Part shown: one piece after another, positions 1-10,357 of the stretch
How positions within the stretch are numbered: position 1 is the stretch's first letter
Layout of the letters: every line of letters starts with the position of its first letter
Assembly: GCA_963678675.1 (NCBI GenBank)
Contig: OY783192.1
Coordinates: 21,654,622-21,718,621, forward strand
Direction: 5' to 3'
DNA: 64,000 bases
DNA from: Xiphydria camelus
Lineage: Eukaryota; Arthropoda; Insecta; Hymenoptera; Xiphydriidae
Position numbers and translations under genes: made by a program
The notes under the pieces: generated by a model
Database searches by the model: none
What the model was told of the DNA's origin: nothing
The model's input: only the letters and a program-made list of their open reading frames with translations

Positions 1-260
1 ATAATACTTGGTCAGGTCTGACGAAATCCGGAGTCTGTGGAAACGTGCCTCCGCTTGCACAAACCAAAGTTTTGGCGCTTTCTGCCAGAAAGTGGGCAGC
101 TTAAGGTGACGGATCTATGAATGATGTTGTTGCTGATCCCTATATCGTCGTCGAGCTGCTCATTTTCCGTGCTGCCGGATAAATCGGCTCCTTGACTATT
201 CAGTTGATTTTGTCCAATAGCATCGCGTATTGGAGAGTGAACGAGCGCCATGATTAACAA
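1..260 (-). pseudogene. LTR retrotransposon gag, 5' part (degenerate, runs off window)
   Basis: Read on the minus strand, this stretch resembles the start of a Gypsy-type gag of the CsRn1 kind. An initial Met region (MALVHSPIRDAI) is followed, after a one-base frame change near position 100, by KLPTFWQKAPKLWFVQAEA and a following segment rich in R, F and L. That block matches the conserved 'LPPFW...P..WF.Q.EA.F' start of these gag proteins, which I recognise from family knowledge. The gene lies directly downstream of a tRNA-Trp-like primer site at 371-393 in the same orientation. The frame change and the window edge mean no full product can be read. Moderate confidence in the family, low in the exact start. 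Confidence 0.55.
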
Positions 261-370
261 ATTGGATTTAATTACGATTCCCTTTGCGCAATAAATTTTA
301 AAAACGATTAAATTTTTTATATTCGTAGTCGCTGCTTTTTTTAAAACAAAAAACCCGCCTCGTCGGCCGG

Positions 371-393
371 CTTCAAATCACGTCGGGGTCACC
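371..393 (-). other. LTR-retrotransposon primer-binding site, tRNA-Trp type
   Basis: The plus strand reads like the 3' end of tRNA-Trp including CCA (TTCAAATCACGTCGG then GGTCACCA), so the minus strand is a 23-base primer-binding site starting TGGTGACCCC. Reverse transcription of CsRn1-type Gypsy elements is primed by tRNA-Trp. The bases just outside it (CCACAT on the minus strand) fit an LTR end, placing the LTR at higher coordinates and gag at lower ones. Confidence 0.65.
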
Positions 394-1230
394 AATGTGG
401 CGAAAAGGATGTTGTTCGCCATGTTATCGGCGGAGCGTTTCGTCCCGGAGTCGGCCTGTGGACTCGTCAGTAAGGCTAGGCCGACTCCTGCCTTAGACGC
501 TCTGTGTGCTCTGTCCTCCGTGGTTGTCGAACAGCTTCGGTCTTATGTAGAAACGTACTCGTGTTCGACCACTAGTGAGAAGAGCAGCGCCATCTGGTGG
601 CGGGCCGCCACAGTACTCCCCCCCAGTGACGGCTGCTGAAGGCAAGCGTAACGATGTGGAAGATGGTGGTGTGCGTGGCGATGGCTGTGTGAGCGTGGTT
701 CTATGTGACTGGGACATCGTGAGTTGGATCCGCCGGTGTGTTAGTCGCAGCGTGTGAGAGATCGATCCTGAGTGTGTGAGCCGTGACGTCACGACGGGGC
801 GTGTACACATGTGCCGTGCCGGGGCGTGAGTGTGCCGTGCTGGGGGCGTGTACGTGTGCCGTGCCGTAAGCGTGACGTTGGTTCTGCTTCCGAATGAAGG
901 TGTCCTATCATGGGAGTTCCTTGGTCCAGAAGGTATGCTCTGCAGGAATGATGATCTTCTCCGCTGGATCACGTCGGAGTCACCAATGTGTGGGTCTCGT
1001 ACCACACTCTCGATCTCTACGCGCGAAGATCGAATCCCAGTGGGAATGAAATCACTCACGAACAATACAGAATAACTCTTTATTGCCTTCGTGAAAGCAG
1101 GGAAAGGAAAAAGGGGATATATATATGAAGAGCTTTATTCCAAAACTAACTAAGTCCAAAATTACTAAAATTGAGATACAGATAAAACATGCCTCTCTTA
1201 AAAGGCTTAATATATATATATATATATTGT
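394..1230 (-). mobile_element. LTR-type sequence with a second tRNA-Trp-like primer site
   Basis: This should contain the minus-strand LTR that ends at the primer site at 371-393. A second, slightly diverged tRNA-Trp-like primer site lies at 969-985 (minus strand TGGTGACTCCGACGTGA), preceded by CCCACACAT. A possible AATAAA polyadenylation signal lies on the minus strand near 1078-1083. The two LTR-end sequences do not resemble each other, so I read two different related elements or a rearranged one. A GTGCCGTGC motif recurs at 810-870. No LTR pair can be aligned inside the window and no target duplication was found. Positions 1101-1227 hold nothing recognisable apart from AT repeats. Confidence 0.4.
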
Positions 1231-3187
1231 AACGACGCTACTCGGCGCTACCCGGGTAGTCGCACACTTCGGCACGCTCTCTGACTGGCCCCGCTCGGAC
1301 AAGGTATTGAGATAATGAAATGTTGGGCGCCAGGTGTTCCGAAACACCAAAGAAAGTCGAGATCGATAACAGTCAGATCACGTGAACCGGAAACGGAACT
1401 CCGCTAGCTCAGCCCCGTATCGGCGAAGGAGAGGGGCGGGGTCTCAAGACAAAGAAACGAATTTGAGGCGATTCATAACAAGAAAATAACACTAAGCTTT
1501 ATTGGAGATCTTCTTATACACTACTGGTTAGTCTAAGAGCCTAACGGCTACGGCAAGGTCGGGCTTCAAAACAGTCCTTATCGCGAAACTAACAAGCAGA
1601 ATAACCGACAATAATTCGCGGGAGAGATAGGAATGGTAGCCGCGACAAATTCGCGAGGGAAGAGGAACGTTAGCCGGAGAAATTCGTGGGAGAGATAGGA
1701 ACGATAGCCGCGAGAAATTCGCTAGGGAATAGAAACGTTAGCCGGAGAGATTCGCGGGAGAGATAGGAACGGTAGCCGCGACAAATTCACGAGGGAAGAG
1801 GAACGTTAGCCGGAGAAATTCGCGGGAGAGATAGGAACGATAGCCGCGAAAAATTCGCGAGGGAATAGGAACGTTAGCCGGAGAAATTTGCGGAAGAGAT
1901 AGGAACGATAGCCGCGAAAAATTCGCGAGGGACAATCAACCGCCCTGAGCGGAGAACAGAGAGTCGAGCGCACGAGCTATTTTATACTATATCTTGCCGC
2001 ACTAAGGGCACTCTTTTCTATTAATTGATAACGCGCTCGATAGCGCACGGAACGAAACGAAAACGATATTACCGCACTACCGACGCGCACTATCCTGCCG
2101 ACGATAACGCGGGCTAAACTCGTCTCAGGGAATTCGGTCGCCTCGTGCTACCGAATTTCTCGAGCATCCCCTGATATTACAACTGCGAACTGAATCACTA
2201 AACGATAAATGATTACTGTTAACGCGCGACACAAGATACTACGAAAAGAAAACTCTAAGAACGCCACGGGTCCGTCACCCGCACTCACGGAACGAAACGG
2301 TATGCCCGTCGAGGGCAAAGGAAATCTAAATCTCTACTATAGTATCGGCCACGTGTCGCGAACAAAGGAGCCGGCTTACCGGAACGGAAGATCTGCTGCT
2401 GCTGTGGTAATGGGTACGTCAGGTCGCTTCGCTGGTCCGCACGAGATAGGAAGAGTCCCGTGATCGCTGCGGCTCGCTAGGCGGCGAGGGCCTGTCCCCA
2501 CTCCTAGTAGACCCTTTCCGCGATTTTAATTGGTGATCGATGTCCCCCATCGATTTGCATGCGCGACGCTCTAGTTTCCGCTGCGCGCCCGCTCCGTCGA
2601 TCGTCAATCGAAGGAAGCTAGTTCCTTCCTGGTTGGCGCGGATGCGCGCGCAGCTCGCTGGATTCAATCGTGGCTCCGGAACTGTCCCCTCACGGATGAC
2701 GGCTTATGAATCCCTCCGGAACATTCCCCTGCGGGATCACGCGGAGGATCCCGATACGAGGCTAGCTTCTGGAGATTCCTCCGGAACATTCCCCTGTGGG
2801 ATCACGCGGAGAATCTCGAGGTGAAGCCTAGCCTCCAAGCGGTCCATCCGTGCCGAAGAAGCGGGGTGCCTGTCTAAACAGGGTACGTTCCTCGCCGGGT
2901 ACGCTGCTCGGTTGCAAGTCCCAGTCCTGCGCCTGGCAGGGAAGTCGTGTGCATTTCGCCGCACGGCATCTGGCGCTCGTTGCAGCCCCTTGGTCCTTCA
3001 GTTCCAGCGTCTTTTAGGTCGAATTACTGATCTCGCTACGGTATTCCGCTATGTCGCCCCTACTATTACAAAAGTTTCTAACGCGCTAAAATTTCTTATA
3101 CTAAATGCTATCCTGGGGATGGCGGGATCAGCGAAGTGACGTTAGGGAGTCGGCCAAATTGTAACGTGCACGAAGTGCAACGTTACA
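1228..3187 (-). mobile_element. LTR or LTR-derived fragment, TGTAACG...CGTTACA ends, in an AT microsatellite
   Basis: The segment begins TGTAACG and ends CGTTACA, the TG...CA ends of a retroviral-type LTR, and both sides are (AT)n. On the minus strand an 11-base match to a tRNA-Lys-type primer site (TGGCGCCCAAC) lies at 1322-1332, two bases beyond a possible LTR end (GGAACA at 1335-1340). The LTR proper may therefore be 1335-3187, followed by about 100 bp of leader. No coding domain is seen. A 65-bp tandem duplication (CCTCCGGAACATTCCCCTG core) lies at 2713-2842. GC content and codon-like openness differ from the AT-rich surroundings. It could be a solo LTR or a truncated element. Confidence 0.45.
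1613..1940. repeat. 68-bp minisatellite, about 4.8 copies
   Basis: Units start at 1613, 1681, 1749, 1817 and 1885, exactly 68 bp apart. Each unit is a dimer of two similar halves of about 34 bp (AATTCGCGGGAGAGATAGGA... and AATTCGCGAGGGAATAGGA...). An open frame across it is a by-product of the repeat. It lies inside the LTR-like segment. Confidence 0.9.
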
Positions 3188-3764
3188 ATATATATATATA
3201 TAACTAACTAAGTCCGCTTGACGTGCGCGGTATATCAGATATAGTTTTACCATCAAGGCGGAGCGGAGTAATATCGCGCATTCCCTCTGACGAAAGCATG
3301 CGACTACAGCGTGGAAGATACGAGGAAATAATATCCAAAACCTCCTACATTAATTTCGCTAAAATTTGAATATTGATAGTTAGAATACAATGAAAAAAAA
3401 TTATTTTGCTCGCAATAACTCACTTTCAACGACTAAGCTTTTATATTCTTTACGCAATCGCATATATATTCGGATTTACCATGTACTTATGAACGTACGG
3501 ACAAAAGAACAAGTTGATAAAGGTAAAAAACCGTCCGAAATACTCAGTGTTCTATATGTGTGTCAGCTATCGCGATAATATATTCGTTTCAGTCGTAACT
3601 TCCCATTTGGAGTCCGAGGAGCTTCTTGATGTAAAAAGTAGTAGATACGCGACTTTCAGTTTCGAGATAGAATACATCATTTGGGTACTACATCAAAGTT
3701 TTCCCATTATAACTATGCTTCAATGTTTTTACATCTTATTCAATTCCTGGGTTTGCTATACTAA
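3188..3764. other. No gene seen
   Basis: AT-rich sequence starting with (AT)n. Short open frames of 62-91 codons have no recognisable motif, and no repeat structure was noticed. Confidence 0.5.
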
Positions 3765-3891
3765 GGGCCGGTATTATAAAGCCCGTTGACCGAAGGTTGA
3801 GCTTTAACCGGCGGTTCGCCTGCAGTTTGGGAATCGGCCAACCGCCGGTTTACGCTTAACCTTCGGTCAACGGGCTTTATAATACCGGCCC
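3765..3891. mobile_element. MITE, PIF/Harbinger type, TAA target duplication
   Basis: A 127-bp near-complete hairpin with ends GGGCCGGTATTATAAAGC / GCTTTATAATACCGGCCC, flanked on both sides by TAA (3762-3764 and 3892-3894). A 3-bp TWA duplication and GGGCC ends are typical of PIF/Harbinger MITEs. No coding capacity. The ends resemble those at 44477, 44623 and 53824. Confidence 0.85.
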
Positions 3892-3894
3892 TAA

Positions 3895-5519
3895 ATGAAG
3901 TTTTTGTAGGCAAAATAGAAGTGTGCTCTATTACAGAGCTTTATATAGTACGCGTGAAATTCGGTATACAATTTCACAAACCTTAAATCTCACGTAAAGC
4001 CGTTATCTTTGTCCGATGAACGTTATATCGAATCTTCGCAATATGACAATGGATGAACCACATTGCGACACGATTAACGGGAAATGCCGCAGCTACCGGA
4101 AAGTGTCTCGAGGAGATGTCATATGCAGACTGTCGTCGTCCTCTCACACTGTTCTTCCTCACATCGAATGTGTACGGGGTATTTCATTTAATGCAACCCC
4201 TCCAAATATCCTTATTTCATTTAATGGCTATATCAAATAATTCATTGAAAAAAAATGTATTTGTATACCAAAATCACGAATACGATCTTTCCCATGCAAA
4301 TTTGAAAAACATTTCTTAAATTGAAGCACATATTATTAACCATACGATACTGTAATTATTATTTAGAAATACATTCGACGATCTATATAAATTATACGAC
4401 TCGGTCTCATAAAATGATTCGGTTAATATAGTCCTTCGTTCTGTCTGTTAATTATTCAGACTGCTGTGCTCAATTGGTAGCGCTAACTCACTTGCGAGGT
4501 CGTCTGAAAATTAAGCAGTTATAGGTCAGTCGACTTAATTTAATTTCAACCGCAACATCACGTAAAAGCGAGAATCTGCGATGAAGTCAGAAGTTAAAAA
4601 AAATTATAAGAGTCGTTAAAACGCGGGAAATATACGCGCTCTTACAGGAAATTATTTTCTGCCACAGCATTTGTGCCACCAAACAAATTGTTCTACTGAC
4701 ACTTTCTCGAATCGTCAAAAAATGAAAGATAAAAAGAGGACGTAGTTATTCACGATCGTAACGTCAAATGAAACGCTCTTTATGCTCGTCGTCGCGTCGG
4801 TCGAACAATAGCCACGTCGCGGTCGTCTCCTTGCTAGCAGATTGAAATGGAGTCTTACCAGCGGCCCCTCGCTAACGATCCCTCATGCGTGCAGTTCCTC
4901 TCTCCGACTATAACTAGAATTCCTCTATCTCTCTCTTTTTCCTGATCTTTTCGAAGTCGCGACTGAAGAGGTACCTCCTAAACCTCCAAATCTCCTATAC
5001 GCTTCATTTCATTAGTTTATCTCATTTTATCTTCTTCCTGCGTTGCGTATTACATTAGCTTCTTTTTACATCGCATGCCTTTGTCCTTTCCGAGTCGAAA
5101 TTCGAAATCTACTTTACACCTTAAGATCCTACCGTTCAGTGTAAGACATACGAGGATCTAAAGATGACTTCTTTCTATTGACTTTATGTCCTATTTAACA
5201 CTTCAAAAGTGGCATACATTTCCAATTCTTCCACTTATTTTAGAACCTACAATCCTACAGACCCTCCAGATCCTACATGGACAAAAGAGGTATACCTATA
5301 TCGTGCAATTACGAGAAAGTTGATCATAGAAAAATATGCTACGTAGCGCTGTGTATGGATTCTAGAAGCATACGGCGCCCTCGGGCCGTCGGTTATTTGC
5401 GAACACTGTAGAGTCTACATACGAGTAGCACTACATAGAATATCATCTTACGATCAGCTTTCTAATAATTACATGGTTTATAACACATTTTGGTAGAACA
5501 TATAATACTCGGACTTTTT
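3895..5519. other. No gene seen; one tRNA-like scrap
   Basis: Mostly AT-rich unique-looking sequence. Near 4458-4515 there is a tRNA-like stretch (GTGCTCAATTGGTAGCGC resembles a pol III A box, followed by CTTGCGAGG like an anticodon arm). No B box or acceptor pairing can be made out, so I do not call a tRNA. It could be a decayed tRNA-derived SINE. Confidence 0.35.
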
Positions 5520-5610
5520 TTAACACTTAACCACTGTCGTGATAAATGGACACGTTTCGTTTACATGTGCGTGCGGTTATGGTGACCGCACGACAGCGGT
5601 TAAGGGTTAA
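5520..5610. mobile_element. Miniature TTAA-flanked inverted-repeat element
   Basis: TTAA at 5520-5523 and 5607-5610 encloses 83 bp whose ends pair (CACTTAACCACTGTCGTG / CACGACAGCGGTTAAGGG). TTAA duplication is the hallmark of piggyBac-superfamily insertion. Too short to code; a cross-mobilised MITE is the simplest reading. Confidence 0.65.
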
Positions 5611-6377
5611 TAACAGATAGATACACCATGTCTTCATATACAGTATTAATCCGCCAAATTAACGCAGAATAGTTTTTGTGGGCGGTGGTATTATTTTAGA
5701 AATAAAAAACCACATAAGAAATACAAATTTCATTTAATACATTTCATCTATAATCGGTTTTGACGTTTATGACAGAGCAATATCCCATATTATGTCCTGT
5801 TATGCGATTATCAGGTAACTGAAGCCAAATGAAGATAGGTTAAGCTTCGTGTCCACGATGTACTTCCTAATAATCTAGCGTGAGGTCTTAGAAGTTCAAG
5901 ATAGGTTGTATACGTAATAACTAAAATTCGTAGGATGCAGAGGCTCATAAGAGGTGGAAATCGAGAAACGTGGGCCTCCAAGGTTCACAAGAGGTACACA
6001 CACACAGTTATTCAGGTCTTAGATGAGGTAATGGGGTTGAAGAGGACCTAAAAAGGTTTTATGTAGAATCAAAAAGGTTTAAAGTAGGTTCCGTATTTCG
6101 AGTCTGATTGTATTTGTATTCTGAGTCATTAGATTTACATAAGTCCTAAATCCTATTCTAGCTCATTACTGTTCTGTGGTCAGCTTTTCACGCACTATTT
6201 TTATTTAGCAACTAGCATATGTGGCCCTCGCTCCACTCGGGAAAGCTAGTTAGTTCCCACAAAATGTAAATTAAAGGGATAAACTTTCAACTCCAAAAAT
6301 CATAAATCTGAACTAACAATAAGTCATCATATTCTCAATACAACAGCGCTTGCGTCGGTGAAAGAAAGCTCCCTTCT
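5611..6377. other. No gene seen
   Basis: AT-rich sequence with several near-repeats of an AGGT/TAGGTT type (5830-6090). No coding or structural feature is supported. Confidence 0.4.
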
Positions 6378-6663
6378 TTATTTAATTGCATATACTATTG
6401 GAAATTGAATTCTTTTTAATTGAAACGGCAGTTGAGTGGATATAAGGGGTATCCTCGGAATAAATACTGTTTCTCCTTTACATTTTTCCGACATTATTTG
6501 TGCTTCAATTATATTGTTTGATACCTGCTTCACGGTCATTCTTGTTCCATTACATAATCCGGGTAAATCTAAATTCCTTAACGAAATAATTGGTGATCCT
6601 TTTTTTGATCTCAAACAGTGCAAAGGCATCCCTGGCACATTCAACGAATTTAAAAATTCTGTG
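6378..6663 (-). pseudogene. Helitron PIF1-like helicase fragment (C-terminal part)
   Basis: The minus strand encodes a fragment with KKGSPIISLRNLD, LCNGTRMTV, then IIEAQI..KCKGETVFIPRI and PFQLKRIQFPI. This is the order seen near the C-terminus of Helitron-encoded PIF1 helicases (..KxGxPI.LLRNL.P..LCNGTR....GE...IPRI......F.LKR.QFP). The final motif with KAQGQ is missing, as is everything upstream, so it is a dead scrap of about 90 codons. Its upstream end abuts the 10-bp repeat at 6671-6850. The better copy at 41.7 kb supports the identity. Confidence 0.8.
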
Positions 6664-6670
6664 GGCCCGA

Positions 6671-6850
6671 AAACATTTTAGAACTTTCTAGATAGTTCTG
6701 GAGCATTCTAGGACATTTCAGAACTTTCTGGAACATTCTAAAACTTTCTTGAACATTTCAGAACAATCTAGAATATTCTTGAACATTTTGGAACATTCTA
6801 GAATCTTTTGGAATAGCCGGGATCATTCTGGAAGATTCCGCGATATTTTT
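6671..6850. repeat. 10-bp tandem repeat forming a continuous GAAnnTTC lattice
   Basis: About 17-18 consecutive 10-bp units of consensus GAACATTCTA run in strict register. The sequence therefore alternates GAA and TTC every 5 bp, the arrangement of a heat-shock element (nGAAnnTTCnnGAAn). The run 6721-6738 has four perfect alternating pentamers; 6761-6773 and 6791-6803 have three each. It lies immediately beside a Helitron helicase fragment. Regulatory activity is inference only. Confidence 0.85.
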
Positions 6851-7164
6851 GAAAATTTTATGACACTGTGAAGCACTTGAGATGGTCGCTGAAAGAAGTC
6901 CATTGGTGGGCGGCACCCTTTTATTCCCTGCATCTTCTGAAGTTCCCCCTGCAGTTCCAAAACAAAAACTTCTTCATCGATGGGGGATGTAGGACTACCA
7001 TACCCTATAACCTCCATGGGGCTACGATTAGCGGTTCCAGAGTTTTATGGGAACGTACAGACTAACCACACTTTCTTTTATTATATATATTGATTATTAT
7101 TCCACTCTTTTGAGGGGAGAGGGAGATGTCCGTTGAGTATCCTAATGGACATTTTTTTCTGTTA
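6851..7164. other. No gene seen
   Basis: Short overlapping open frames on both strands show no recognised motif. A purine-rich stretch (GAGGGGAGAGGGAGA) lies near 7113. Confidence 0.35.
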
Positions 7165-7545
7165 AATCTCTGCTAAATCTCTGCCAAAAACTCTGCCAAA
7201 AGTCTGCAATTTCTCTGCTAAAATGTTCTAATTTTAAGAGCAGGTAGAGAAATAGCAAACCTGATAGAAACTTTAGCAAAACTGGCAGAGATTTCAACAT
7301 GATTGGCAAAACTTTCGCCAAATTTGCAAAGTTCACAGAAATTTTTAAAAATCTCTACCAATTGTCTGAACTCTGACGAAATTCTTTCGAATTCTACCAA
7401 AATAACTGCTAACTCTGCCAAACTTTTAAAATTGGAACTTTTTCTGAGAAATGGCAGACTTTCGGCAGAGTTTTTTGCAGAGGTTTGTGTAGAGGTTTGG
7501 CGGAGATTTGGCGGAGATTTCGCAGAGAACGGTTTATCTATAGTT
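7165..7545. repeat. Degenerate CTCTGCCAAA minisatellite with inverted right half
   Basis: A loose 12-14 bp motif, CTCTGCCAAAA, recurs from 7180. The right side (7500-7530) carries it in the opposite orientation (TTTGGCGGAGATTTGGCGGAG), making a decayed foldback. Open frames across it (on either strand) are low-complexity F/L/K/S-rich and look like repeat by-products. Confidence 0.55.
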
Positions 7546-8525
7546 AATAAACGTATACTTGAATATGGCGAAATAAATATTTTGGAAAGATAATCAGATA
7601 CTCGTTAATTATCCCAGAGAGAAAAGAATTCTCTAGAAATGCGGTACAATGCCATGGTAGGAATATCAGGTTCTACCGACGCGACGTGTTTCGACAAGGT
7701 TTGCATCAACTTTGGCGGTATATAGGGCGATTGGGTAACTGCACAAAACAGATAGAGTGCCATCTGTGGCACGCACCAAGCATTAAGTAGATGCCCGTGG
7801 TATAAGCGCTGTTTACACGTTATTTTGGATAATAATTGAAGTGTTTTACCTATGAGATTTAATCAACATGGCCTCAATTATAAGAGAATGTGGATTTCAA
7901 AGCATTCAAATAAATTCTTTCCGTGGAAAATCGTTATCAAAAGGTAAATACAAGCAGCGCCACCAAGCTGGGTTTCTTGGCGAAACTTGGATGTACATTC
8001 TCTATATGTACATGTGTAACACAAATAAAAGCTACGTTTGGGAAGTACGCTAGAGCCCTATTGGCGGCACTGCACTAATCCTGTGGCACACTTTTCTATC
8101 TGAGCAGGCACATTGTTACGGTAGTACAGCTGTACAGAGCGTTCCGATAATATACCGTCTGGTGGAATCAATCTAGACTTCGTACAAGAAGTTGGGCTTC
8201 AGGACATGAAAATTAAATGAATCGATAGCTGGAGGTCCCAGTATTAACATATCAAAATGTATCATCTGTCAATTCCCGAGAAAATTTATAATTAATTAAA
8301 AACTATCGAAGTTTTAGCCCTAAGCCACTTTAATCACTCATTTCTCCTATATTATTCACTCAATCAAAAAAATGAAGCTGCTAATTTGTAGCGGGGAAAA
8401 TTTACTATAAAAGTTGATGCGAGAACCTACATGACAAAATATACGGTTAATTTATAATAATTTTTTGAAAGTCCCGGTGTACGAAAGTAATTTCTGAGCA
8501 TGTTTCGCCAAGCAATACCCATTTT
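7546..8525. other. No gene seen
   Basis: AT-rich unique-looking sequence; one 61-codon open frame at 7868 without recognisable features. Confidence 0.4.
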
Positions 8526-9090
8526 CATTACCACAGTCTTGTAGCTTATAAGAGGACAAACTCAGCAACTGTTAATATGATGACCTTCATTTGACTTTGA
8601 ACGGGAAGAATTACAAAATGCGTGCCATAAATTCCAATACTTGTCCAAAGACGATAAATTAATGAATTTCAATGTCATTGGGATTGTGTGAAATGTTATT
8701 GTTTCTGATGCTTATAAACAAACCTCCGAGGTATCTTGTTCCGTCAGGAAGGAGAAAGTAAGGATCGGTCCAGTTTGAAAACCCGAGAGAGTCGAATACT
8801 CTTTGAGCGCACGTGGTCACAGAAAATCTTAAGAGAACTAAACTTAGAAATACGCGTGGTTTACACACTATTCGATGCGCACAGAAGTTAATGGTGCTCA
8901 TTTTGAACACGTTTTAAAATAAATGTTCTGCACTAAAGCACAAATCATTCATTTATCGTCTTCGAACAAGTATTGGAATTCATGGCACGCATTTTGTGAC
9001 TCTTCTCGTTCAAGGTCAAGTGAAGGTCATCATATTAACAGTTGCTAAATTTGTCCTCTTATAAGCTACAAGACTGTGGTAATGAAAATA
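8526..9090. repeat. Foldback: ~145-bp inverted arms around a ~270-bp loop
   Basis: The left arm near 8526-8670 (TACCACAGTCTTGTAGCTTA, then ATATGATGACCTTCA) is repeated inverted near 8945-9090, with some divergence. The loop holds an 83-codon minus-strand open frame (8659-8910) that I do not recognise. No terminal target duplication was identified. Confidence 0.7.
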
Positions 9091-9731
9091 TGTCGACCCA
9101 TTTAAAATAATATCGATGACCTTGATATCTTGAAAAAAACTAATTAGAAAATAATTCACCCTCAAGAAACACCCTGTATAATAGCCTAGTGAAGAAAAAC
9201 TATTTACCACTGTTAGGCTCATGTAAATCGTAAATTTTTTGTGCTGTGAGAGTTAAAAATTTGTGTTAAACTAATATTTACGGTTATATTTATTAAAAAA
9301 TCGAATATCAATCGATACAAAACTTGCGTTAATGAAGAACAACTCGACGAGTTCACCTATGCATTAACCCTCGGAGAATCCGCTTATTTTCTTGAGCACG
9401 GAGAACACTCTGGGTCAACTTGACCCTAAACATTTTTTATTGTCTACTATCTTACTGCACTTATTTGCAGTTTACCGCATGCGCTTACTCGCGGGCTCTT
9501 CTCAGGAACATTTTCTGTTTTCTGCGAGGGCTTCGTGACATTTATTTCTGGCTCTTCAACTACTTGTCTGGGAGATTTGAGGTTAGTTCTCTTGACAAAT
9601 TCTCATCGTCAGTGCATAATCTTGCGCACCTCGCCCCCGCACGCCGGAACGAGAATATTCGAGTGTCGCCACCTGGCGCGTGATCATCTCACCACCAACG
9701 ACTGTCGATAACTTATCGACCACGACCGATC

Positions 9732-9983
9732 ATGGAAGATAAATTCCCGAAAACTCGTGCTAATTCCTCCAATGGCTCGCACTCTTCTACATCATCGCTC
9801 AAGCCTGACTCAAGCCGGAAGCGCGATACATCCACTGTCGTGCTTGAAGAAGAAAAGAAAACTGACAGAAATACTCTATCTAATGCCCCCATGAATGCAG
9901 TACTGGAACAACTTAAAATGATAAGCGACACCCTGTTACAACATTTCGCGCTTCTGCAGGACATACCAGCCTTTCGCACGGCC
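9732..9983 (+). pseudogene. LINE ORF1 protein, N-terminal piece
   Basis: An ATG at 9732 opens a Ser/Lys/Thr-rich segment (MEDKFPKTRANSSNG...) followed by a hydrophobic stretch near LEQLKMISDTLLQHFALLQ, ending at the Transib insertion. ORF1 proteins of non-LTR retrotransposons bind the element RNA and form the RNP. The frame as translated past 9983 reads into Transib and is not ORF1. The reading frame resumes at 13561 (VVTVGGDVAALKV). No zinc knuckle is visible in this part. Confidence 0.75.
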
Positions 9984-10357
9984 CACAGTGGTTCCAAATG
10001 CCGAAAAGGTGGCCAAAATTCCCTAAAATCAATCTTTGCTTTGGGGACTTTTTAGGGTCTAGTTATGTAGGTTGGTACTTAGCCTATTAGAAACCGCGTT
10101 TCAAAACCCTCAAACTTGCACGTGGACCTCTCCGCAGGCATTGTGCGGGTTCAGCAGATATCGCTCCTTGGGAGCACTCGACGGTCATTGGTTGAAATTG
10201 AACATTTAGCCAATCACCATCGAAAATCACTCAACAGTTGCGGAGCGGTATGATCTGCTGAACGCACCCATTATTATCCGAACGCAGCGCGCGAGAGATT
10301 CTGAGCGCTGTATAGCCGTGAACCAAGTTTTTCGTGTAAAAGTGACTTCGAATGGAT

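Noticed and set aside
493..1065. 190-codon minus-strand open frame
   Set aside because: Crosses the second tRNA-Trp-like primer site and repetitive GTGCCGTGC text; the product is R/T/S/P/H-rich low complexity without a domain.
1322..1332. Firm tRNA-Lys primer site
   Set aside because: Only 11 bases match, and the outer TGTAACG/CGTTACA ends allow another reading, so it is left as a possibility within the LTR entry.
1738..1935. 65-codon minus-strand protein rich in S, R, L, F
   Set aside because: Lies entirely within the 68-bp minisatellite; its repeats in the protein are the DNA repeat.
4458..4515. tRNA gene
   Set aside because: A-box-like and anticodon-arm-like text only; no B box, T arm or acceptor stem pairing could be built.
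8659..8910. 83-codon minus-strand frame in the foldback loop
   Set aside because: No known motif and no sign of conservation; kept only as part of the loop description.
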